Shown here piece after piece: positions 7,599 through 15,699 of a stretch of 43,846 bases of DNA. The first letter of the stretch is position 1, and each line of letters starts with the position of its first letter. The DNA is from Halopseudomonas sabulinigri. Lineage in GTDB: Bacteria > Pseudomonadota > Gammaproteobacteria > Pseudomonadales > Pseudomonadaceae. Position numbers and translations under genes: made by a program. The notes below the pieces were generated by a model. The model worked only from the letters and a program-made list of their open reading frames with translations, searched no databases and had not been told where the DNA came from. The DNA is taken from the NCBI GenBank assembly GCA_011053055.1, contig DRHT01000048.1, positions 1-43,846 of the forward strand, in the 5' to 3' direction.

Positions 7599-8300
7599 AT
7601 GAGCGATCCTAGAAGCATACTCATTACCGGCGGCGCACAACGTATTGGCCTGCATTGCGCCAAGCGTCTAGTTGAGGAAGGTCACAGGGTCATCATCAGC
7701 TGTCGCGCACTGGATGCCCAGCGCGATGCCGCGTTGCCTGATGGCGTCGAAATTTTACTTGCCGACTTCTCGACCGTGGCAGGCATTCAGGGGCTGATTG
7801 ATCAGTTGCATGAGCGCTCTGTCAGTCTGCGTGCGATCATCCACAACGCGTCTACCTGGATGGACGATCAACAAGGCCATGCGGCGATGCAGCAGATGTT
7901 TATGGTGCACATGCAGGCGCCTTACATGATCAACAGTCAGTGCGCTGACCTGTTTCCAGTAGATGAAACGGGTGACATCATTCACCTGAGTGACGACGTA
8001 ACGCGCAAAGGCAGTGCCAAACACGTGGCTTATTGCGCTACCAAGACCGGTCTAGAGGGATTGTCACGTTCCTTTGCCGCGCAGCTTGCCCCTCGTATCA
8101 AGGTCAACTGCATCAGCCCGGCGCTGATCATGTTCAACGATACAGATGACGCCGACTACCGCGCCAAGGCACTGGCTAAGTCTGCCATGGGCATAGAGCC
8201 CGGCCCAGAGGTGGTCTATCAGTCGATTAGCTATCTGCTAGACAACCCATACATCACCGGAAGCAGCCTGCCCTTGAACGGTGGCAGGCACCTCAAATGA
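7599..8300 (+). CDS. folM: Dihydromonapterin reductase FolM (short-chain dehydrogenase)
   Basis: The 233-residue SDR protein has the NADPH-binding GGAQRIG motif near residue 11, the HNAS motif near 87, and YCATK with the catalytic Tyr and Lys near 144. It follows E. coli FolM closely, including the C-terminal PLNGGRHLK. FolM reduces 7,8-dihydromonapterin to tetrahydromonapterin, the pterin cofactor of Pseudomonas phenylalanine hydroxylase; it also has weak dihydrofolate reductase activity. It is first in an operon with folE and folX, which supply its substrate. Confidence 0.93.
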   Translation: MSDPRSILITGGAQRIGLHCAKRLVEEGHRVIISCRALDAQRDAALPDGVEILLADFSTVAGIQGLIDQLHERSVSLRAIIHNASTWMDDQQGHAAMQQMFMVHMQAPYMINSQCADLFPVDETGDIIHLSDDVTRKGSAKHVAYCATKTGLEGLSRSFAAQLAPRIKVNCISPALIMFNDTDDADYRAKALAKSAMGIEPGPEVVYQSISYLLDNPYITGSSLPLNGGRHLK

Positions 8301-8317
8301 GCCGACGAGAAGACATT

Positions 8318-8878
8318 ATGAGTCTGGAAAAATTGTCACAGAATTATCTCGAGATCCTGACCAACCTGGGTGAAAACCCGGAGCGGGACGGGCTCAAAGG
8401 GACGCCCGAGCGCGCCGCAAAGGCCATGCAGTTTCTCTGTCGCGGCTATGAGCAATCACTAGACGAGATCGTTAATGGCGCACTGTTCGCGTCAGACAAT
8501 GACGAAATGGTGATCGTTAAGGATATCGAACTGTATTCGCTATGTGAGCATCACATGCTGCCCTTCATCGGCAAAGCACATGTCGCCTATATACCCACCG
8601 GCAAGGTCATTGGTTTATCCAAGGTCGCTCGTATTGTCGATATGTTCGCTCGGCGCCTGCAGATTCAAGAAAACCTGACCCGCCAGATTGCCGAGGCACT
8701 ACAACAGGTCACCAACGCCGCCGGCGTAGCTGTAGTGATTGAAGCTAAGCACATGTGCATGATGATGCGCGGAGTAGAGAAACAGAACTCGTCGATGCAC
8801 AGTTCGGTGATGCTTGGCGCTTTCCGCGACTCGGTCAATACTCGGCAAGAGTTTCTGCAGCTGATTGCCCGGAACTGA
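8318..8878 (+). CDS. folE: GTP cyclohydrolase I FolE
   Basis: The 186-residue enzyme converts GTP to 7,8-dihydroneopterin triphosphate and formate, the first step to folate and monapterin. The zinc ligands are present in [10 protein letters not shown] (Cys and His) and the second Cys in [11 protein letters not shown], as in type IA enzymes; TPERAAKAM and the [18 protein letters not shown] segment are also typical. The start at 8318 ([14 protein letters not shown]) matches the usual length; an in-frame ATG at 8297 overlaps the folM stop as ATGA and would add seven residues. Being next to folM and folX suggests dedication to monapterin synthesis, though folate supply is also possible. Confidence 0.95.
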   Translation: MSLEKLSQNYLEILTNLGENPERDGLKGTPERAAKAMQFLCRGYEQSLDEIVNGALFASDNDEMVIVKDIELYSLCEHHMLPFIGKAHVAYIPTGKVIGLSKVARIVDMFARRLQIQENLTRQIAEALQQVTNAAGVAVVIEAKHMCMMMRGVEKQNSSMHSSVMLGAFRDSVNTRQEFLQLIARN

Positions 8879-8879
8879 C

Positions 8880-9263
8880 ATGAATACACTCGCACCCGGC
8901 CTTGCGCGCATCCGTATTAAAGATCTGCGCCTGCGCACCTATATCGGCATCAACGCTGACGAAATCCGTAATCAACAGGATATCCTCATCAATGTGATCA
9001 TCCTCTACCCGGCAGCGGATGCCGTAGCGGTAAACGATATAGAGCAGGCGTTGAATTACCGGACCATTACCAAAGCACTGATTGCCCACGTTGAAGGCAA
9101 TCGCTTTGCTCTGCTGGAGCGCCTGACGCAGGAGCTGCTGGACATTGTAATGCAGCAGCCACAAGTGCATTACGCCGAAGTAGAAGTGGATAAGCCACAT
9201 GCGCTGCGCTTCGCTGAGTCGGTATCCATCGCCCTCAGCGCGCAACGCGAACAAAGCCGCTAA
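8880..9263 (+). CDS. folX: Dihydroneopterin triphosphate 2'-epimerase FolX
   Basis: The 127-residue protein belongs to the FolB/FolX fold. It shows [15 protein letters not shown] at residues 9-23, LNYRTITK near 61 and [17 protein letters not shown] near the end, all close to E. coli FolX rather than FolB aldolase. FolX converts 7,8-dihydroneopterin triphosphate to the monapterin epimer, the step between FolE and FolM. The ATG at 8880 is two bases after the folE stop. With folM and folE it completes a compact tetrahydromonapterin operon. Confidence 0.93.
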   Translation: MNTLAPGLARIRIKDLRLRTYIGINADEIRNQQDILINVIILYPAADAVAVNDIEQALNYRTITKALIAHVEGNRFALLERLTQELLDIVMQQPQVHYAEVEVDKPHALRFAESVSIALSAQREQSR

Positions 9264-9320
9264 TTGACTTTGTTTGACCGCGTTTTATGCTTAGCGCGAA
9301 AGCTTTTTACAACGCTTTCG
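9264..9320 (+). promoter_or_regulatory. Promoter of the DUF1244 operon with a hairpin just downstream
   Basis: TTGACT (9264-9269) and TATGCT (9286-9291) are 16 bases apart, a good sigma70 promoter. A 7-bp inverted repeat CGAAAGC/GCTTTCG (9297-9303, 9314-9320) follows at the expected transcript start; it could be a 5' leader hairpin or a weak end signal for folX. Confidence 0.5.
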
Positions 9321-9368
9321 ACGCCTTGACGGCACTCGTCGCACCTAAATGAACAACAGGAGTTGAGC

Positions 9369-9671
9369 ATGACCAAACAGGAACGCCTTGAACTTGAAGC
9401 CGCCGCCTTTCGTAACCTGGTCAGCCATTTGAACAACCGCAAGGACGTGCAAAACATCGACCTGATGACACTGGCCGGTTTCTGCCGCAACTGCCTATCC
9501 AAATGGTACAAAGGCGCGGCAGACGACCTGGAGATCGAGCTGAGCATGGACGAGGCCCGCGAAGCAGTCTATGGCATGCCTTACGCAGACTGGAAAGCCA
9601 AATATCAGATCGAAGCCAGCCCACAACAACAGGCCGCCTTCGATCAGGCGCAGAAACAGGATAACGCATGA
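9369..9671 (+). CDS. DUF1244 family protein
   Basis: The 100-residue protein, beginning MTKQERLELEAAAFRNLVSHL, is of the DUF1244 (SMc04008-like) family, a small helical cytoplasmic protein common in proteobacteria with no established function. CAGGAG at 9357-9362 fixes the ATG at 9369. Conserved features include FCRNCLSKWY, with a closely spaced Cys pair, and the MPYADWKAKYQ segment. It overlaps the HopJ-like gene by four bases and is probably cotranscribed with it. Confidence 0.85.
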   Translation: MTKQERLELEAAAFRNLVSHLNNRKDVQNIDLMTLAGFCRNCLSKWYKGAADDLEIELSMDEAREAVYGMPYADWKAKYQIEASPQQQAAFDQAQKQDNA

Positions 9672-10000
9672 CCCCCGAACAATTCGTCGCCCGCCTGAGC
9701 ATGCCAGAACACTGCTTCGCAGACACGCTTAGCTACATCGCACAGCATTATCATTATCAACCAAGCGCCTTCGATAATGGCTCGTTGCACAACAGCGCAG
9801 AGCAAAATCAAGGCTCCTGCAAGGTACTGGCCATGGCGCAGGACCTGCAATTGACGGATCAGCAGACCCTAGCGTGTTTTGCGGAACACTATCAGGCAGT
9901 GTTAAGCGATCCCGAAGGCAGTGATCACGCCAACATCCGCGCAATCATGAATACCGGGCTTAGCGCGGTATCCTTTGCCAGCCCGCCACTGAAGCGTTAA
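9668..10000 (+). CDS. HopJ-family small protein
   Basis: The 110-residue protein matches the HopJ type III effector family by pattern: FxDTLSYIAQHYHYQPSAFDNG near residue 17 and GSCKVLAMAQ near 49. HopJ was named from plant-pathogen effector screens, but the family is widespread in free-living marine and soil bacteria without type III secretion, so an effector role is not implied. The start overlaps the DUF1244 stop as ATGA, showing translational coupling. Function unknown. Confidence 0.8.
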   Translation: MTPEQFVARLSMPEHCFADTLSYIAQHYHYQPSAFDNGSLHNSAEQNQGSCKVLAMAQDLQLTDQQTLACFAEHYQAVLSDPEGSDHANIRAIMNTGLSAVSFASPPLKR

Positions 10001-10018
10001 CGCGCCCCAGGAGACAAT

Positions 10019-10513
10019 ATGGCTGTCAAACTGCTAACCCCAACCGGTGACTTCCCCGCCTGCGGTCTGATCCGCCGCCTCGCGGTCGCCGGCTACGACC
10101 TGTTGCTGTTGCTGGCGGTACTGATGGTAGTGACCTTTGGCTATCTTGGCATTTACATCGGCTTTTACGGTGAAGCGGCAGCCCACCAGCAGGCCGATGC
10201 TGGTGGCTTCGTCGGCGATCACGTGCTCAGCCTGATTGTGCTATTGGTGACCATCGGTTTTTATCTGACATTCTGGACCATCAAGGGCCAGACTCTGGGC
10301 ATGCAAGCTTGGCGCATCCGCCTACAGCAAACTAATGGCTACTCGATCACTCGCAAACAAGCGTTAATACGCCTGGCCGTTTGCCAAGTATCCTGGCTAT
10401 GTGCAGGTCTGGGTTTTTTCTGGCAGTTCTGGGACAAGCGATCGCGCACTTGGCATGACATGGCTTCCAGCACGGAATTGGTCGTTTTGCCCAAGGGAAC
10501 GTTTAAGCAATAA
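10019..10513 (+). CDS. RDD-family membrane protein
   Basis: The 164-residue protein has the RDD plan: the arginine-rich LIRRLAVAGYDLLLLLAVL first membrane segment, a second hydrophobic segment around residues 70-88, and TIKGQTLGMQAWRIRLQ followed by a final hydrophobic stretch and the conserved KRSRTWHDMAS. RDD proteins are small inner-membrane proteins; some are linked to ion or solute transport but no activity can be assigned. It follows the HopJ-like gene by 18 bases with GGAGA as the ribosome site. Confidence 0.85.
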   Translation: MAVKLLTPTGDFPACGLIRRLAVAGYDLLLLLAVLMVVTFGYLGIYIGFYGEAAAHQQADAGGFVGDHVLSLIVLLVTIGFYLTFWTIKGQTLGMQAWRIRLQQTNGYSITRKQALIRLAVCQVSWLCAGLGFFWQFWDKRSRTWHDMASSTELVVLPKGTFKQ

Positions 10514-10558
10514 CTCGCTGTTCCATGTCCATTCACCGAACGCCTGATTACCCCATAA

Positions 10559-10610
10559 CCTGTTCAGGGTATGGCGTAAATCTCATACCCTGAACAGGGT
10601 TCGCCTTTTT
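10559..10610 (+). terminator. 15-bp perfect inverted repeat, likely terminator between convergent genes
   Basis: Arms 10559-10573 and 10584-10598 are perfect 15-bp complements around the loop GCGTAAATCT. Five Ts follow at 10606-10610, eight bases past the stem, so it best serves the plus-strand RDD operon. The remaining 10611-10756 up to the lptG end shows no gene or clear signal. Confidence 0.7.
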
Positions 10611-10756
10611 ATCAAGCACGTTGATACGGTAGTGCATGAGGCTACTGTGATCACGCATACCACGTGGTTCGCCCGCTTCCCGGCTTTTACCAAACGCCAA
10701 AAAACGGCGGCGCGTAAAACACTGCGCAGACAAACACACAGCGCCAATCAGCTCCT

Positions 10757-11818
10757 TCAGCCAGCCCTGCGTAGCAGAAATGTGCCCGCTACAAATAACA
10801 GCGCTATGGGTAAAAGCACCGCAATCAGCGGCGAAAAGCCAAATACCAGACTCGAGGGTCCCAGCAAATCCTGCACTATCTGGAAGCCAAAGCCGACCAG
10901 TACGCCAGTGAACAGACGCTGCCCCATGGTTACGGAGCGCAACGGGCCAAAAATGAAGGAAATCGCTACAAACACCAAGGCCGCTGTTGCCAAGGGCTGA
11001 AACAGTTTTTTCCAGAACGCTAGCCAGTAAGGCTTATTGTTCAAGCCCTGCTTCGACAAATACTCCTGATACTGCCAGATACCGCTGAGCGGGAGCACAT
11101 CCGCATCGAGCAATACCACACGCAATAATCCGGGAGACAGGTGGATGTCCCAAATATCCTGGAACGTACTCAGCACTTCACTCTCACCATTGGTGGCAAA
11201 GCGCGTGGTTCGCACATCCTCCATCAACCAATCATTTTCCTGGACACTAGCGCGACGCGCGAAGCTGGCTTCCAGCAAGTGTCGTTTGTCATCAAAGCGA
11301 TAACGCGTTACCCCATGCAGAACGCCGTCAGGTTGCACCGCATTAATATGGATAAAGTCATCACCTTCGCGATGCCATAAGCCCTTCGCCTTGACTGCCT
11401 CGTTGCTGCCCTCGGCGATTGCCCGACGGCTCTCGGCCAGGTTCTCGGTATACGGCGCTACATATTCGCCAACCAGTACACCGAGCACCATCAGTACCAC
11501 CAGGGGCTTCATCACCGCGCCAATAATACGCGCAATGGACACGCCTGCTGCCCGCATAATGGTTAGCTCAGAATTGCTGGCCAACGTCCCCAAGCCCACC
11601 AAACAGCCTACCAACGCCGCCAGCGGTAGCAGATCATGCAACCGGCGTGGCACAGTCAACAGCACATACGTGAGCGCCTGCAGTGGGCCGTAGCCACCTT
11701 CCAGGTCATCCAGCTCATTGATGTAGGCAAACAACAGATCAAGCCCAACAATGATCGCCAATACAACCAGAATACTGAGAAGAACTGAGCTGCCGATATA
11801 CCAATCGAGCTTACGCAT
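10757..11818 (-). CDS. lptG: LPS export permease LptG
   Basis: The 353-residue inner-membrane protein has six predicted membrane segments, three at each end, flanking a periplasmic beta-jellyroll domain (about residues 120-260). The start MRKLDWYIGSS and the TLASNSELTIMRAAGVS coupling region are typical of LptF/LptG. With LptF it forms the permease pair of the LptB2FG transporter, which extracts lipopolysaccharide from the inner membrane for delivery through LptC, LptA and LptDE. GGAGG at 11828-11824 supports the ATG at 11818; it overlaps the lptF stop by eight bases. A GTG at 11824 is an alternative. Confidence 0.94.
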   Translation of the reverse strand: MRKLDWYIGSSVLLSILVVLAIIVGLDLLFAYINELDDLEGGYGPLQALTYVLLTVPRRLHDLLPLAALVGCLVGLGTLASNSELTIMRAAGVSIARIIGAVMKPLVVLMVLGVLVGEYVAPYTENLAESRRAIAEGSNEAVKAKGLWHREGDDFIHINAVQPDGVLHGVTRYRFDDKRHLLEASFARRASVQENDWLMEDVRTTRFATNGESEVLSTFQDIWDIHLSPGLLRVVLLDADVLPLSGIWQYQEYLSKQGLNNKPYWLAFWKKLFQPLATAALVFVAISFIFGPLRSVTMGQRLFTGVLVGFGFQIVQDLLGPSSLVFGFSPLIAVLLPIALLFVAGTFLLRRAG

Positions 11819-12908
11819 GAGCACCTCCGGCAGCGCGGCTGTGCGCCAGCAGTGCTTGACGATTGAGCACCAAGCCGACGATCAGGAACAATCCGTGCAC
11901 CCACCACAAACCCAACGCCGCAGGCGTTTTGCCGGACTCCATCCAGCCACGTGCACTGATCAACAATGCCAGATAAGACATATACAAAAGAATCGACGGC
12001 AGCAGCTTGAGAAAGCGCCCCTGGCGCGGGTTGACGCGTGCCAGCGGCACCGCAAAGAACGCGACTATGGGTACCAGCAGTGGTATCGCGATACGCCACT
12101 GCAGCTCGGCGCGCTCGTCCAGGCCGTCTTCACGCAGCAATTGAGCGGTAGACATCGCCTCGCGATCAGTCACCTCTGTCTGCACCTCGGGCTTGGGCAG
12201 CAATACGCCATAGGTATCGTATTCAATAGTGCGGAAATCAGCCTCTCCCGGCTGCCCTTCGTAGCGAAAGCCCTTATTCAACACCAGGTAACGGCTGCCA
12301 TCTGCGTTTAGTTCCTGAGTGCCGGTAGCGGCGACCAGCACACCGAGCTTCGAGTCTTCGCCTTCGCCGCGACGCTCAGTGATGAATATGTCTTCCAATT
12401 GCGTACGGTCATCCGACAGGCCACCGGCATAGGTTACTCGCTGGCCGCTGCCCAGCGCCTGAAAGCGACCGGCAGCCAAGGTATCGAACTCGGTCAGAGC
12501 ATCCTGCTGGTTAAACAACTGCTGAGTCATCAACACACCCGCCGGTGCAATCCAGAAACTCAACAACCCAACTATCAGCATTATCAGCAGCGCTGGGCCT
12601 TGCGTGTAACCAATGATCTTTCGATCGCTGATACCCGTGGCAGACAACACCGTCATTTCACTGTCAAGGTAGAGCCGGCCGTAGGCCAGCAAAATACCAA
12701 GGAACATGCCCAGCGGCAGAATCAAAACCATAAATCCCGGCAAGCGGTAGGCCATGATCATTAGGAGCACGCCAGAATCAAGTTGCCCGGCAGCTGCTTG
12801 GGCCAAGTACTTGATAAAGCGACCACTCATGATGATCAGCAGCAATACGCCGCTCACCGCAGCTAAAGTCTGCAACACCTCACGGCTCAGATAGCGAAAA
12901 ACAATCAC
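11811..12908 (-). CDS. lptF: LPS export permease LptF
   Basis: The 365-residue protein begins MIVFRYLSREVLQTLAAVSG and has the LptF arrangement: three N-terminal membrane helices, the SEMTVLSATGISDRKI coupling loop near residue 84, a periplasmic domain, and three C-terminal helices with ARVNPRQGRFLKLLPSILLY. It partners LptG in lipopolysaccharide export. The start codon is GTG with AAGGAAG six bases upstream. It is the first gene of lptFG and is divergent from pepA, an arrangement standard in Pseudomonas. Confidence 0.94.
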   Translation of the reverse strand: MIVFRYLSREVLQTLAAVSGVLLLIIMSGRFIKYLAQAAAGQLDSGVLLMIMAYRLPGFMVLILPLGMFLGILLAYGRLYLDSEMTVLSATGISDRKIIGYTQGPALLIMLIVGLLSFWIAPAGVLMTQQLFNQQDALTEFDTLAAGRFQALGSGQRVTYAGGLSDDRTQLEDIFITERRGEGEDSKLGVLVAATGTQELNADGSRYLVLNKGFRYEGQPGEADFRTIEYDTYGVLLPKPEVQTEVTDREAMSTAQLLREDGLDERAELQWRIAIPLLVPIVAFFAVPLARVNPRQGRFLKLLPSILLYMSYLALLISARGWMESGKTPAALGLWWVHGLFLIVGLVLNRQALLAHSRAAGGAHA

Positions 12909-12999
12909 AGTAACTTCCTTGGCTCTGGGTCTTTAAGGGCTGGCGCGAATAGGCCAGAATGCAGAGCAGACACGTCTGACAGCACAAGGCTGAACAGAT

Positions 13000-13015
13000 A
13001 CCCACGGGATCGAAC
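13000..13015 (-). other. tRNA T-arm-like sequence (isolated)
   Basis: On the minus strand the sequence reads ACGGG-TTCGATC-CCCGT, a perfect T-stem and canonical T-loop, followed by GGGTATC where an acceptor strand would be. No matching 5' acceptor arm, D-arm or CCA was found, so this is not a complete tRNA gene. Confidence 0.35.
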
Positions 13016-13040
13016 CCGTATTATCAGTCAATCAACATGA

Positions 13041-14549
<1,509 letters not shown>

Positions 14550-14556
14550 CGTCAGC

Positions 14557-14619
14557 AGCCGCAAGTTTCAAACCAGAAGCCGCCCTTAGCGCAGCGGCTT
14601 TTACTTGAAACTTGCGGCT
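14557..14619 (+). terminator. Nested hairpin terminator after pepA
   Basis: An inner stem AAGCCGC/GCGGCTT (14577-14583, 14594-14600) with a T-run at 14599-14602 is a standard terminator. It is wrapped by an outer perfect 15-bp stem (14557-14571 with 14605-14619), leaving short bulges on each side. The whole lies between pepA and holC. Confidence 0.7.
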
Positions 14620-14640
14620 TAACGATTGAGGCTGTGTTTT

Positions 14641-15072
14641 ATGACCCGCATCGACTTTTACCTGCTCAGCAGTGACCAGTTGGCTACTCGCTTGCAGTAC
14701 GCCTGTCGCCTGGCCCACAAGGCTTGGCAAAAAGGCCACCGTGTATACCTGCACTGCCAAGATGAAGCCGCCGCTGAGCAGCTTGACCAATTACTCTGGT
14801 CATTCCGCGAAGAGGCCTTTTTGCCGCACGCGTTACTCGGCGAGCAAACAGACGAGCCGGTGATATGCGGCAGCGGCGATGATCCTGGTGCGCAGCAAGA
14901 TTTGCTGATCAACCTGAGTGACAACACCCCCGGTTTCTTCAGTCGCTTTGCCCGCCTGGCGGAAATCGTCGTTGAACAGGACCCCGTCCGCGTGCCGGCA
15001 AGGGAACGCTTCCGTTTCTACCGGGAACGGGGCTATCCTCTACAAACTCATCAGATACGGACAGCAGGATGA
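14641..15072 (+). CDS. holC: DNA polymerase III chi subunit HolC
   Basis: The 143-residue protein starts MTRIDFYLLSSDQLATRLQYACRLAHKAW and has the HolC pattern HRVYLHCQDEAAAEQLDQLLWSFREEAFLPHAL, with VEQDPVRVPARERFRFYRERGYPL near the C-terminus. Chi joins the clamp loader through psi and contacts single-strand binding protein at the replication fork. The ATG at 14641 gives the family length; the frame opens 15 bases earlier without support. It sits between pepA and valS as in other Pseudomonas. Confidence 0.92.
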   Translation: MTRIDFYLLSSDQLATRLQYACRLAHKAWQKGHRVYLHCQDEAAAEQLDQLLWSFREEAFLPHALLGEQTDEPVICGSGDDPGAQQDLLINLSDNTPGFFSRFARLAEIVVEQDPVRVPARERFRFYRERGYPLQTHQIRTAG

Positions 15073-15075
15073 ATC

Positions 15076-15567
15076 ATGACGCAGCGCGACCCCTCGGAGC
15101 CCTCACGACTGCTGGAAGACTTGGAGTCGATTCGTACTCTGCTGGATGAGCAGAACGACGACAAGCCAGCCTCCCCCGACGATCCATCGGGTATCCCGCT
15201 ACTGCAAGACATCATCGTCGAGCCTTTGTCTGCCGCCGCGCCCTCCTCTCACGCATCACCTCCTTACAGTCTGCCGCCGCGCCCTGCCGACAAGCCGCAC
15301 AACCCTTTTTTGCCCTACGCCTCGCTTGCCAAGCTCGCTGAGGAGCGCATGCAGCTCGACCAATTATTGGCCGGCCAGATGCCACCACCACCCACGTTGT
15401 CGCCCACTGCCGGCGCTCGTGAAGTACGTCTGGAGGCACGCTTGCAGGCAGAAGCACAACTAATTCTGCAGGGCGTGATCGACGATCTGATCCCGACCAT
15501 TGAAAACGAGTTGCGCAAGCGCATGCAGAATAAACTGCAGCAGATCGTCCGCGAACAACTGAAATAA
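15076..15567 (+). CDS. Hypothetical protein between holC and valS
   Basis: The 163-residue protein starts three bases after the holC stop. It is acidic and low-complexity in the first two thirds, rich in Pro, Ser and Asp (about residues 30-110), with an amphipathic C-terminal helix (about 118-163, LEARLQAEAQLILQGVIDDL onward) that could form a coiled coil. No catalytic motif or signal peptide is seen. A gene of this kind lies in the same place in P. aeruginosa, from memory, so it is a conserved genus-level protein; a DNA polymerase III or chi-related role would be guesswork. Confidence 0.7.
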   Translation: MTQRDPSEPSRLLEDLESIRTLLDEQNDDKPASPDDPSGIPLLQDIIVEPLSAAAPSSHASPPYSLPPRPADKPHNPFLPYASLAKLAEERMQLDQLLAGQMPPPPTLSPTAGAREVRLEARLQAEAQLILQGVIDDLIPTIENELRKRMQNKLQQIVREQLK

Positions 15568-15602
15568 GCCCTACGGGCTGGGCCATACCCCCTCCGGGCC
15601 GC

Positions 15603-15608
15603 TATAAT
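15603..15608 (+). promoter_or_regulatory. Possible -10 box of valS
   Basis: A perfect TATAAT lies 92 bases before the valS ATG. The region 17 bases upstream (GGGCCA) does not resemble a -35 box, so the promoter would rely on an activator or on read-through from holC. Confidence 0.4.
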
Positions 15609-15699
15609 GGCGGCTTTCTCTGCGCCCATTTCGCCAGCGGCCACTCGTGTCGCGCGACCGCGCTGATCGCCCATCAATAATCGGATAACCAGCACACCC

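Noticed and set aside
9668-10000. HopJ-like gene as a type III secretion effector
   Set aside because: No secretion apparatus or chaperone is in the window and the family is common in bacteria that lack type III secretion.
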